A stretch of DNA of 64,000 nt from Pseudomonas sp. Marseille-Q3773 (GTDB lineage: Bacteria; Pseudomonadota; Gammaproteobacteria; Pseudomonadales; Pseudomonadaceae). Shown piece by piece: positions 33,346 to 41,057 of this stretch. Numbering within the stretch: the stretch's first letter is position 1; each line of letters starts with the position of its first letter. The translations under genes were made by a program, and so were the position numbers. The notes under the pieces are model-generated. The model was not told the origin of the DNA. It did not search any database and was given only the letters and a program-made list of their open reading frames with translations. The stretch spans positions 1,054,001 through 1,118,000 of the forward strand of contig NZ_OU745390.1 in NCBI RefSeq assembly GCF_916618955.1, in the 5' to 3' direction.

Positions 33346-33721
33346 AATTTTGATACCACTAATAGGGGAATGGAGGAGGGTGTAGGGGTATTTTTGTCCA
33401 GTAAAATCATCCCTCAAGCACCGCCAAACACCCCTATAAAACTGCATGGTGATGTCGGCCGAAGAGGGCATAGTGGCTCCGGAAAAACGCTGGATGGGCG
33501 TACAGCTACCTCGTACCAATTTTCGTACCAATAGCTGTGTTTTGGGGAGGGATGCAGCGTGGCGGGAAGAGCTGGAAGGCCCGTAAACACGGGCTTTCCT
33601 CACTTTCGAAAACTCACTAAAACGCGAAAAACATCTCTGGAGTATGGCTGAATTGCTGTCGAATGCCTTATGACTAAAGGGCGCAAGGTGAAGGAAATTT
33701 AATCCTGTACCTATTTGGTAC
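33346..33721. other. Non-coding stretch with repeated TACCA motifs, possible att region
   Basis: The region 33296-33829 has no convincing gene. It holds ACCAATTTT followed by a second TACCA near 33346 (ACCAATTTTGATACCA) and 33512 (ACCAATTTTCGTACCA), and a palindrome GTACC-TATTT-GGTAC at 33707-33721. Such repeats often surround the integration site of phages. The change from accessory to core-like genes occurs here. Without the left end, the att core cannot be named. Confidence 0.35.
33579..33600. terminator. Stem-loop, terminator-like
   Basis: GCCCGT-AAAC-ACGGGC followed by TTTCCT. It is short and its T run is broken; it may end the element to the left. Confidence 0.45.
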
Positions 33722-33736
33722 TGCTGCAGGATAGGG

Positions 33737-33761
33737 CGTGCATCAGTTTCTGCACGTTTTT
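33737..33761 (+). terminator. Terminator upstream of the membrane protein gene
   Basis: CGTGCA, an eight-base loop, TGCACG and five T. It faces rightwards and shields the gene starting at 33830 from upstream transcription. Confidence 0.65.
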
Positions 33762-33829
33762 GCCGCTTTGCCGGCGAATTCTGTAACTGGTAAAGTCTGC
33801 GCCTTTGTTACCAGCCTGAGAGGGATCTT

Positions 33830-34198
33830 ATGCGGCGCATCATTGCAATGACATTTGGCGGATTGACACCGAGCTATTACATCCGCCAGCTTTTCTTCGG
33901 CGCGCTTTTCGCGGCCTTGATTCTGGGCTTCGCTGCCAACAGCCCCACCGGCCTGACCGGCAAACCCGGCCTGCTGCTGATGGCAGTCGTCTCGACCTTG
34001 TTATACCCGTACTCTCGTTTCGTCTACGAAAGCGTAGTGGGCTTCATCATGGGTAATAACGTCTTTTTCGTGAACGCGCTGTTCATGCTAACGGTCAAGG
34101 TTTTCACCATGGCGCTTTGCTGGTCAATGGCGATTTTCGTCGCTCCAGTAGGCTTGGCCTATCTGTACTGGCACCACAGCCGAAGCGTTTCCCAGTAA
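33830..34198 (+). CDS. Conserved inner-membrane protein
   Basis: The 122-residue product starts behind GAGAGGGATCTT. It has a short N-terminal part (MRRIIAMTFGGLTPSYYIRQ) and four hydrophobic segments, about residues 20-36, 46-63, 67-90 and 94-115. A terminator (34218-34241) follows. It looks like a chromosomal gene, with codon use like the core genes to the right. No function is known to me. Confidence 0.75.
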   Translation: MRRIIAMTFGGLTPSYYIRQLFFGALFAALILGFAANSPTGLTGKPGLLLMAVVSTLLYPYSRFVYESVVGFIMGNNVFFVNALFMLTVKVFTMALCWSMAIFVAPVGLAYLYWHHSRSVSQ

Positions 34199-34217
34199 GC
34201 AAGCGCTAACCCCTGGA

Positions 34218-34241
34218 CCCAGCCATTGCGCTGGGTTTTTT
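34218..34241 (+). terminator. Terminator between converging genes
   Basis: CCCAGC, a six-base loop, GCTGGG and six T. It ends transcription of the membrane protein gene and overlaps the end of the convergent MerR gene. Confidence 0.85.
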
Positions 34242-34644
34242 ATTGCCTGGAGACAGCCTTCTGTACAGGAAGGTTCGGAACCATCAGCCCTTTGGCGATA
34301 GCACTGGCTTCAAGCTTGGCCCGCTCCGCATCCAGTGACGCATAGGCACCCTGCAGGGTGATGATCTTCGCCTGGATTTCGGCCATCTTTTCCGCGATCA
34401 AGGCCGCGCCCTGGGCGCAATTGATCGTGTTGCCGCGCTTGGCAGCCAGGATCTCGCCGATCGCCGCAAGCGAAAACCCCATGCTTTGGGCAATCTGAAT
34501 GAACTGCAGGTCGGCAACGGTCTGTTCGCTGTAATCACGGTAGTTGTTGGCCCGTCGATGGGCGCCGATAAGCCCGAGCTTTTCGTAATAGCGCAAGGCG
34601 TGGCGGCCGATGCCACTGCGATGCTCCAGTTCCGCAACATTCAC
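34240..34644 (-). CDS. MerR-family regulator
   Basis: The 134-residue protein has a MerR layout: HTH and wing (MNVAELEHRSGIGRHALRYYEKLGLI, then RDYSEQTVADLQFIQIAQSMGFSLAAIGEIL) followed by a dimer helix (ALIAEKMAEIQAKIITLQGAYASL). There are no paired Cys as in metal sensors beyond one Cys (NCAQG), so a redox or organic signal is possible. It is divergent from the dehydrogenase gene at 34717 with only 72 bases between, so it probably controls that gene. Confidence 0.88.
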   Translation of the reverse strand: MNVAELEHRSGIGRHALRYYEKLGLIGAHRRANNYRDYSEQTVADLQFIQIAQSMGFSLAAIGEILAAKRGNTINCAQGAALIAEKMAEIQAKIITLQGAYASLDAERAKLEASAIAKGLMVPNLPVQKAVSRQ

Positions 34645-34716
34645 AGCAAAATTCCTTGACTGTAGACCAGGCTCTATACCTTAGCCTGCGCCGATCATGC
34701 AAACAAGGATTCGGTC

Positions 34717-35781
34717 ATGGCTGTGGAATGCTTCGTTACAGGCGGTAGTGGATTTGTCGGGCAACATTTGCTGGCCCGTCTTTCCGCGACTGGGCACAAG
34801 ACCTGGGTGCTCATGCGCAACCCTGAATACATCGCATCTCTCAGAGAGCAGGTCGGCCAGCTGGGCGGTAACCCGGCGAACATCCATGCCGTTGCGGGTG
34901 ACATCAGCAGGGACGGGCTTGGCCTCTGCGAGGCAGACCGGCAGCGTGTGTCCCGCGTCTCGGTGGTCTTCCACCTGGCGGCAGCGTTTTCCTGGGGACT
35001 GACGATGGAACGTGCCCGCGCGATCAATGTGCAAGGCGCGCTGAGGGTCGCCAGGCTGGCGGCGAGCCTGGGTGTGCGGTTGCTGATGGTGGGCGGCTAC
35101 ATGGTGCACAACCTTGCCTTCCTTGGACGTATCGGGGTTGATCACGAATGCCCGGAAAACACTGACTGGCCCGCCGTCTATCGCCGCGTGGGTGGCTACG
35201 AGGGCAGCAAGCTCGAGTCGCATTACGCAGTCATCCGCTACATGCAGGAAGCACGTGCGGATTACACCATCGTTCACCCGGCAACGGTGGGTGGGCACAG
35301 CGAGAGTGGGCACATCTTGGCAGGCCAGCCACTGGTCGAGCTCATTCACAATCTGGCACGAGGCCGTTTCAAGGCGATTCCCGGTTCCGCCCGGCACTGG
35401 TTGCCAATGGTCAGCGTCGATTACCTGGTAACGTTGATGACCTGCGTGGCGTTCGACCCTTTGCTGGCCAACCGGCAGGTGCTGGCGCTCGATGAGCATA
35501 CCCCGAGCTTGCAGGGGCTGCTCGAAGCACTGGCGAAAACGCTGGGAGTCAAGGCACCCCGGCGCCATGTCGCGATCGTGTTGCTCCGCTGGCTAGCGAT
35601 GATTCCCGGGGTGGCGGCACGCCTGGAGATCCGCGCCGAGTCATTGAACTTCATCCAGACGCAGCGCTTCGACATGAGCGAAAGCCAGCAACTGGAGCGC
35701 AAGTATCGGTTAACGCATCCCGACATGGCGCAAACCCTGGAGAGAACGGTGCACTACGTCATGGCTCACTTGCCCGGCTGA
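34717..35781 (+). CDS. NAD(P)-dependent extended short-chain dehydrogenase
   Basis: The 354-residue protein is an extended SDR: Rossmann motif TGGSGFVGQHLLARL at the N-terminus, FHLAAAFSWG, and the active pair in YEGSKLESHY (Tyr and Lys). It resembles epimerase/3-beta-hydroxysteroid dehydrogenase-like reductases. The substrate is not predictable. Together with the divergent MerR gene it forms the common regulator-reductase pair used in stress responses to electrophiles. Confidence 0.87.
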   Translation: MAVECFVTGGSGFVGQHLLARLSATGHKTWVLMRNPEYIASLREQVGQLGGNPANIHAVAGDISRDGLGLCEADRQRVSRVSVVFHLAAAFSWGLTMERARAINVQGALRVARLAASLGVRLLMVGGYMVHNLAFLGRIGVDHECPENTDWPAVYRRVGGYEGSKLESHYAVIRYMQEARADYTIVHPATVGGHSESGHILAGQPLVELIHNLARGRFKAIPGSARHWLPMVSVDYLVTLMTCVAFDPLLANRQVLALDEHTPSLQGLLEALAKTLGVKAPRRHVAIVLLRWLAMIPGVAARLEIRAESLNFIQTQRFDMSESQQLERKYRLTHPDMAQTLERTVHYVMAHLPG

Positions 35782-35885
35782 GCCAACCCCCCTCAGGCCG
35801 TATTCGCCGAGCTGGCGCGTTTCACTCACATCAAGGCCTGGAACCCGCCGATACCGGTCAGTACCGGCAGGTCCGCGCCAGTGGA

Positions 35886-37124
35886 TCAATACGGGTTGCA
35901 GTACTGCGCTACGGCCGTGGCCTGGTCGACGTACGGGCGCGCCGGCTCAAGGTTCCATTCGGGCTTGTTCCTGACCGGTTTGTTGTCATAGCTAGCTGCC
36001 AGGTGGCACACCAGCTGGCGACGCAACGAGCCACCGTTGACGCTGTAGCGCCGCCATTGCGCATCGTCCTTGTGCTTGTTGTACAGCTCGGCGAACATCC
36101 GGTCGGTCTGGTCGTCCTTGATCGCCCGGCCGCACGCGGTGGGCACGACTTGCAGCGACCAGGTGTCTGGTCCCAGTTTCGGATCCGGGCGCTGCACCCA
36201 GGTGCTGGACTCAATGTACCTGTCGCAGAACCGCTGCGTGGGCAGCGGTGCTGCCTGGGTGCAGGAGAAGCTGGCCTTGCCGTTGGGCGTGCGCGGGAAA
36301 TTGATCTTGACGATGTTGCGGTCCTTGCCGGTCTTGTTCTTGTAGTCGCGCTGGTTGGCCAGGGCATCGTTCAGGCCGCGCTGATCACTATAGAAAAACG
36401 CCAGGATCGGCAATTCATCATCTTTCGGGTTGCCCAGGCGCAGCTCGGTCTGGGTCTGGAACTCCCTGGTGTTGATGGCACGTCGGGCGCCCATGAAGTT
36501 GCGGAACGCATTGACCCGGTCCTGGCTGCTCATCGGGTTGCGCATGTTGAAGCCACATTGCAGCTGGTCCTGCTTGCTGTCGTTGTTGAAGCGGGTGAAG
36601 TGGGCAACCCAGGCACCGGCATTGGTGATGGGCGGGGCCATGGCTTGGCATACGGCCTCGGTCTGGCTGGTATTGCGGTTGTTGCCGCAGCCTCGGTCAT
36701 CGCGGAAATCGGTCCAGGCGTCGTTAGGGAAAGCGCAGTAGATGTGCACCGGGGTCTCTGGGGCGCGCACCAGGTCGATCGGCTTGATGATGTAGCCGTT
36801 CTGCGTGCTCATGCCTGGGTCTTCATAGCTGATGCCATCGGCACGCATCCATGACGCGGCAAAGGTGCCCAGCTCACGAGCCTTCGGGCTTGGGTTCCAT
36901 ACGTCCCATTGCTGCCCCTTTGCCGGGTCGGCGCGGTGGGTTCCCCTGATCAACAGCCCCGAACAGTCGGATGCAGGGTCTTGCCCGCAGCTGTCGACGG
37001 TTTTGTTGTAAAGGCTTTCCACCTGTTTCAATGTCTCTTCGCAGGACTCGGCGTTCGCCGACGTCATGTGCAGAAACAACGGCAATGCCAATAGCGGGAC
37101 GATCCTGTTCGAACTTTTTTGCAT
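35886..37124 (-). CDS. Secreted halovibrin (HvnA)-like protein
   Basis: The 412-residue protein has a signal peptide (IVPLLALPLFLHMTSANAES, cut near 25) and about 14 Cys spread through the chain, consistent with an exported disulfide-rich protein. It matches my recollection of Pseudomonas proteins annotated as halovibrin HvnA, named after an ADP-ribosyltransferase of Vibrio fischeri. Conserved-looking parts are SGLLIRGTHRADP, WNPSPKARELGTFAASWMR, and DELPILAFFYSDQRGL. Whether it has ADP-ribosylating activity cannot be judged from sequence alone. No partner gene is adjacent. Confidence 0.6.
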   Translation of the reverse strand: MQKSSNRIVPLLALPLFLHMTSANAESCEETLKQVESLYNKTVDSCGQDPASDCSGLLIRGTHRADPAKGQQWDVWNPSPKARELGTFAASWMRADGISYEDPGMSTQNGYIIKPIDLVRAPETPVHIYCAFPNDAWTDFRDDRGCGNNRNTSQTEAVCQAMAPPITNAGAWVAHFTRFNNDSKQDQLQCGFNMRNPMSSQDRVNAFRNFMGARRAINTREFQTQTELRLGNPKDDELPILAFFYSDQRGLNDALANQRDYKNKTGKDRNIVKINFPRTPNGKASFSCTQAAPLPTQRFCDRYIESSTWVQRPDPKLGPDTWSLQVVPTACGRAIKDDQTDRMFAELYNKHKDDAQWRRYSVNGGSLRRQLVCHLAASYDNKPVRNKPEWNLEPARPYVDQATAVAQYCNPY

Positions 37125-37513
37125 GGCTTGTATCTCCCTGATTAGCCAAAAACAACGTGCGGTCCAGCGTCATTCGGGTACGGCTGCACCTCCTTTCTTG
37201 CAAGGTGAACGTTCAGCGATCGGTACTCAGCGGCGGACCGGATTGCAACCAGCCTGGGCGGCGCGCGGCAGTTCGTGGTTGTAGTCGCGGTTGCTGCGCT
37301 TGACGTTTCGAGCGTGTCGAGCGGCGCATGGGCGGACAGGGCACTGAAGGCAAGGGGGAGGGCACGGGCCAATGAGAAATGAGGAACGAACACGCAGGAA
37401 CATTGCCGACACTCCTTGTCGCACAAAGATGTTTCACGCTTGTAGCCGCAGCGTAGTTAGCCTGGCCTTTGCGGTCAAATCCGCTTGCCAGGTAACCGCG
37501 ACCTCATTGCAAA

Positions 37514-37560
37514 ACGTCCCGTGCTGCCTGCACCAAGCACAGGGCATCGGGACGTCTTTT
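37514..37560. terminator. Bidirectional terminator after the PL7 gene
   Basis: ACGTCCCG at 37514-37521 pairs with CGGGACGT at 37548-37555, with an inner TGCT/AGCA stem. CTTTTT follows on the plus strand and TTTTGC on the minus strand. The remainder of 37125-37574 shows no gene or other feature. Confidence 0.65.
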
Positions 37561-37574
37561 TCGCCTAGCCAAGT

Positions 37575-38249
37575 TCAGACATGGGCCAGTGACAGGTCAC
37601 TGATGATGCAGATCGAGCCATCCTCGGCCGGGGTCGTATCGGTGTAATCGACCTGGTTGTAGACCCCGCCATGGAACTCGAACCGGTGCGCCGCCCAGCT
37701 GCTGTCGAATGGCAGGTTGCCGGAGCTGCCGGTCACTCCGTTGCAGCTGGCCGTCACGTTGACGATACCTTGGGCGCTGGCATAGATGCTCACGAGGAAC
37801 TTTGCCCCCAGCGGCACGCCCCTGAGCACCGTCGAGTTCACCGGGTCCGTCTGGTTGTAGGTCTGCCGGAACCCCAGGGTGATATCGCCTTTTCTCCAGA
37901 ACACCTTCACCGGTGGGCTGTCGTCGCCGTACACGTGCATCTGCGCCACGACCACCTTCTGCGCCCAGTTGACCTTGGTCAGGGTCATCTCCTGGCGGTT
38001 CCAGTGATCGAAGGCGCTGCCCAGCGTCCAATAGGTCGGCTCCGACCACTCGCAGCGTGTCCGCCGGGTACTTTTGCTCGACACGCCCTTGGTCGGGGCA
38101 GACAGCTGCACCGAACCGTCGGCGAGCACTGACACATACTCCGGATACTGGGCGATCACTTCGCTGCCGGTGAGTTCGTCGGCGACCAGGCTGGTTGCGG
38201 ATTCGGCCACCGGAACGGAAATGATGAGGTTGCTGATGTCTACGCTCAT
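37575..38249 (-). CDS. PL7-family alginate lyase-like protein
   Basis: The 224-residue protein fits polysaccharide lyase family 7. The three signature regions are present in modified form: STRRTRCEW (family RTEXR), VVAQMHVYG (QIH) and FHGGVYNQVDY (YFKAGVYNQ). Family members cut alginate by beta-elimination, with Arg, Gln, His and Tyr of these motifs in the active site. There is no signal peptide, which is unusual since alginate lyases act outside the cytoplasm. The promoter region has two copies of a palindrome that also precedes the S24 repressor gene. The start ATG at 38249 has GGAGTACCTCC upstream. Confidence 0.8.
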   Translation of the reverse strand: MSVDISNLIISVPVAESATSLVADELTGSEVIAQYPEYVSVLADGSVQLSAPTKGVSSKSTRRTRCEWSEPTYWTLGSAFDHWNRQEMTLTKVNWAQKVVVAQMHVYGDDSPPVKVFWRKGDITLGFRQTYNQTDPVNSTVLRGVPLGAKFLVSIYASAQGIVNVTASCNGVTGSSGNLPFDSSWAAHRFEFHGGVYNQVDYTDTTPAEDGSICIISDLSLAHV

Positions 38250-38326
38250 GGAGGTACTCCTTGATAGTCGATAACGGGTTGTGCCCTTTGGGCTGGCAGC
38301 GACGATGGCGCCGCTGCCGATAAAAA

Positions 38327-38368
38327 ATTAGCCTCACGCTAAATTCGCGTCAATAGCTTTGAGCTAAA
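38327..38368. promoter_or_regulatory. Two operators upstream of the PL7 gene
   Basis: Two 17-base palindromes of the form TTTAGC-N5-GCTAAA are spaced 25 bases centre to centre: 38327-38343 (ATTAGC-CTCAC-GCTAAA) and 38352-38368 (AATAGC-TTTGA-GCTAAA). They match the sites upstream of the repressor gene at 39683-39748. Confidence 0.75.
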
Positions 38369-38462
38369 TAAATTTCGCTTAGCGGCAAATCCTCTCCAGG
38401 CCAGACGTTTCCCAAACGGGCTTTACGCTGGTCTTGGCACTGGGCTATGATTGATTCGAGTA

Positions 38463-38478
38463 CTGTACAAAAATACAG
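38463..38478 (+). promoter_or_regulatory. LexA (SOS) box upstream of the DUF1654 gene
   Basis: CTGTACAAAAATACAG, a CTG-N10-CAG palindrome, lies 16 bases before the ATG at 38495. Position fits repression of that gene by LexA. Confidence 0.85.
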
Positions 38479-38494
38479 TTATGGGAGTGAGCCT

Positions 38495-38806
38495 ATGTCC
38501 AAGCACATGAAGCCGACGCTGCAGCAGCGCCAGCAAATGACCGGTTTAGAGCGGCTTAGACTGCGGGTTTCAGCGATGATCAACCACCCGCTGGCACAGA
38601 CCCAGCGTTGGGTTGTGGTCCATCGCCTTGATACGGATGGTGAAGCTGAGTGGGAGGAAGTAATGGGCCGGCTGGCCGAAACGCCTGAGTTGGATCTGGC
38701 CTTCAACGATGACGACAGTGTCACCCTGCGTTGGGCGCGCAGCAGCATGGCTGCGCGCGATGATCTGGCCGTTGAACAGCAGGTCGGCGAGGCTGCACCG
38801 TTCTGA
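38495..38806 (+). CDS. DUF1654 protein, probably SOS-regulated
   Basis: From ATG 38495 (GGGAG upstream) the product has 103 residues. It fits DUF1654: GLERLRLRVSAMINHPLAQT, a His/Arg patch (VVHRLD), WEEVMGRLAETPELDL, and a terminal VTLRWARS. Proteins of this family in Pseudomonas are SOS-linked, but their action is unknown. A LexA box sits just upstream, and a stem-loop separates the gene from the convergent repressor. Confidence 0.75.
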   Translation: MSKHMKPTLQQRQQMTGLERLRLRVSAMINHPLAQTQRWVVVHRLDTDGEAEWEEVMGRLAETPELDLAFNDDDSVTLRWARSSMAARDDLAVEQQVGEAAPF

Positions 38807-38817
38807 GCCAGAGAAGG

Positions 38818-38840
38818 AAGCCCGCCAGGAGGGCGGGCTT
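38818..38840. terminator. Stem-loop between converging genes
   Basis: AAGCCCGCC-AGGAG-GGCGGGCTT is a nine-base-pair stem between the DUF1654 and repressor stops. T runs are weak. Confidence 0.6.
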
Positions 38841-38844
38841 GGCG

Positions 38845-39663
38845 TCACACCAGGTGCGCATTCCACACCAGCAACACCCTGGCCTGGATATAGGTTTCTT
38901 CTCGACGGACCATGCGGTCCTTGTGTCGCGAGTTGTCGGAAATCATTTCGAAATGCTCTTCATCGGCGATCTGCAGGCGCTTGATATAGAGGTGGTCACC
39001 CCAGCAAAACAGGTAGATGCCATCGCCGACGAACTCACGGATGCTGACGTCGACGATCAGCGGGTCGCGGTGCCTGATGGTCGGCTCCATCGACTGGCCC
39101 CAGCCGGTGACCAGCTTCAGGTGGTTATGGTCGCTGAATTCCACGCCCAGCTCGCGCAGGTGGCTTGGGCTGATACGGACGTCCTTGAGCATTTCCGGGT
39201 AGTCTTGGGGAATCTGCCCGCCGCCCATTGCCGCCCGCACGTCATAGTGGGCGATCCATACCTCGTCACCCACCAGGCCAGGCTGAACCAGGTCGGCCTT
39301 GACCAGCGTGGCCTTTACCGGCTCCTCGGCAGCAGCCAGCAGCCGTTGTCGGGTTTCCTCGGAAATGCCTTTGCCGCTTATGGCCAGCATCTGCTTGACC
39401 AGGTCAGCCGCGGACAGCCTGCTGTCGTCAACGTCAGACAGTGCCTGTTCACCAGCCGCCATGGTGTCGAACCACCCCCTGGGCAAGCCCTCGATACCCT
39501 CGATTCTGCGCGCCACATCATCACCCAGGTTCTTTGCTGTCTTGTTCGAGAGAATCTGGCTGAGGTGTGCAGGGGCCATGCCCCAGCGTTCTGCACAGGA
39601 GCCTTTTCTCTGGTTGCCGATCAGCTTGACCAGGTTGTGCTTGCGGATTTCGTAGATGTCCAT
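38845..39663 (-). CDS. CI-like repressor with S24 peptidase domain
   Basis: The protein has 272 residues from ATG 39663 (an in-frame ATG at 39675 adds four). An XRE-type HTH (CAERWGMAPAHLSQILSNKTAKNLG, about 23-50) is joined by a linker to an S24 domain, with Ser 191 in GQSMEPTI and Lys 228 in YIKRL. The spacing of 37 matches UmuD and LexA. A canonical Ala-Gly cleavage pair is not clear; the linker has AAMGGG at about 144-149. Two operator-like palindromes precede the gene, and the same motif is present before the PL7 gene, so it probably controls both. No phage genes adjoin. Confidence 0.85.
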   Translation of the reverse strand: MDIYEIRKHNLVKLIGNQRKGSCAERWGMAPAHLSQILSNKTAKNLGDDVARRIEGIEGLPRGWFDTMAAGEQALSDVDDSRLSAADLVKQMLAISGKGISEETRQRLLAAAEEPVKATLVKADLVQPGLVGDEVWIAHYDVRAAMGGGQIPQDYPEMLKDVRISPSHLRELGVEFSDHNHLKLVTGWGQSMEPTIRHRDPLIVDVSIREFVGDGIYLFCWGDHLYIKRLQIADEEHFEMISDNSRHKDRMVRREETYIQARVLLVWNAHLV

Positions 39664-39682
39664 GACGCGAAGCATGCCAGTG

Positions 39683-39748
39683 TTTAGCTCATTGCTAAAT
39701 ATGCTTGAAGATAAATATTTTCTTGCCGCGGTTTAATGCTGGGCTAAA
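39683..39748. promoter_or_regulatory. Two operators upstream of the repressor gene
   Basis: TTTAGC-TCATT-GCTAAA at 39683-39699 and TTTAAT-GCTGG-GCTAAA at 39732-39748 share the 17-base TTTAGC-N5-GCTAAA form seen before the PL7 gene. Position fits autorepression. Confidence 0.75.
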
Positions 39749-39789
39749 TCGATTAGACCGACAACGAAGCCAGCCGGCCTGCGTCAACC

Positions 39790-39816
39790 AAAAAAAGACC
39801 CGCCAACAGGCGGGTC
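39790..39816 (-). terminator. Terminator of the small gene at 39854
   Basis: GACCCGCC-AACA-GGCGGGTC is flanked on its minus-strand exit by seven T. Confidence 0.85.
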
Positions 39817-39853
39817 GCAAGGGCTTAGGGAGCAACGCACAACAAAATACGGG

Positions 39854-40036
39854 TCAGGCAACCAGGGTGCCTGGTTGCAGCTGTTCGATCAGCGCCTGGG
39901 CCGAGGCCAGGCTCGGCATCGGGCCGCTTACGGCTTCGCCGTTGCGCACCAAGTACCAGCACGCCAGCAGGCCTTGCTCACGCAGCGAAGCAGGGACGGC
40001 ACTGCCGACAACGGACATGATCTGGATAGTGGCCAT
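39854..40036 (-). CDS. Small conserved protein, unknown
   Basis: The start at 40036 is chosen by AGGAGG six bases upstream; longer frames (to 40144) lack such a site. The 60-residue product (MATIQIMSVVGSAVPAS, then ACWYLVRNGEAVSGPM and a final ALIEQLQPGTLVA) may fold as a small alpha/beta domain. A strong terminator follows. The function is unknown. Confidence 0.7.
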   Translation of the reverse strand: MATIQIMSVVGSAVPASLREQGLLACWYLVRNGEAVSGPMPSLASAQALIEQLQPGTLVA

Positions 40037-40228
40037 GGGGACCTCCTGTAAACATGGTTCCACCATACGCAGCAGCTGCCGCGGTTTGAAATCAACTTCC
40101 TCGATAGTGGTCATTAGTTCTATCAACCCTGCCAGCAGGTCCAATCCGTGATCACCGTAGGCAAGGGACGACCAGTGGTGCCTCTGGTACGCTGCACAAA
40201 CGTTTCAGTTATGACAAAGGAGCAGGTC

Positions 40229-41050
40229 ATGTCGACAAGTCCCAGCAGAGACACCGTACTGTGCATCTCCCTGGCCGGCCGCCCCGGCACCTTCGGTGTG
40301 CGGTTCCATAACCACCTGTACCAGCAGCTGGGCCTGGATTTCTACTACAAGGCCATGCGCACCGACGACCTGCCGGCGGCGGTAGCGGGTATTCGCGCGC
40401 TGGGTATACGCGGCTGTGGCGTATCAATGCCGTACAAGGAAGCCTGCATGGCCCTGGTCGACGAGATCGACCCCTCGGCGGCGGCCATCGAGTCGGTCAA
40501 TACTCTGGTCAATACCAATGGCCATCTGAAAGCCTACAACACCGACTACCTGGCCGTGCGCCAGTTGCTGGCGCAGCACCAGGTCGACCCGCGCACCGCG
40601 TTTGCCCTGCGTGGCAGCGGTGGCATGGCTAAGGCCGTAGCCAGTGCCTTGCGCGATGCCGGGTTTGCCGAGGGCATCATCGTCGCGCGCAACGAGCAGG
40701 CCGGGCGGCAGTTGGCAGATGTGTGCGGCTATCGCTGGGTGGCTGAGCTGGAAGCCCTGTGCCCGCCGATGTTGGTCAACGTGACGCCAATTGGCATGGC
40801 GGGCGGCGCGGAGGCCGAGCAGTTGGCGTTTTCCGAGAACGCCATCGCTGCTGCGGAACGGGTATTCGACGTAGTGGCGATGCCGGCGCATACACCCTTG
40901 ATTCGGCGGGCGCAGGCGTTGGGTAAACCGGTGATCACCGGGCTGGAGGTGATTGCGTTGCAGGCACTGGAGCAGTTCGTGCTGTATACCGGTGTGCGAC
41001 CGACGTCGGCGCAGGTGGAGGCGGCGGTGGCTTACGCCCGGGATATCTGA
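40229..41050 (+). CDS. Shikimate 5-dehydrogenase-like protein
   Basis: The start is ATG 40229, behind AAAGGAGCAGGTC, giving 273 residues. It has the AroE fold pattern: a substrate Lys in GVSMPYKEA, an Asp in YNTDYLAV, and a nucleotide site LRGSGGMAKAVASALRDAG. The substrate-binding motif differs from standard AroE (NVTxPxK), so this is probably a paralogue acting on another shikimate- or quinate-like compound rather than the aromatic pathway enzyme. A REP-like palindrome follows. Confidence 0.8.
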   Translation: MSTSPSRDTVLCISLAGRPGTFGVRFHNHLYQQLGLDFYYKAMRTDDLPAAVAGIRALGIRGCGVSMPYKEACMALVDEIDPSAAAIESVNTLVNTNGHLKAYNTDYLAVRQLLAQHQVDPRTAFALRGSGGMAKAVASALRDAGFAEGIIVARNEQAGRQLADVCGYRWVAELEALCPPMLVNVTPIGMAGGAEAEQLAFSENAIAAAERVFDVVAMPAHTPLIRRAQALGKPVITGLEVIALQALEQFVLYTGVRPTSAQVEAAVAYARDI

Positions 41051-41057
41051 TTACGCC

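Noticed and set aside
33334..33603. Minus-strand frame of 89 codons in the possible att region
   Set aside because: No ribosome binding site and no recognisable domain; it reads through the repeat motifs.
37142..37437. Several short minus-strand frames upstream of the halovibrin-like gene
   Set aside because: They overlap each other in different frames, and none has a ribosome binding site or domain.
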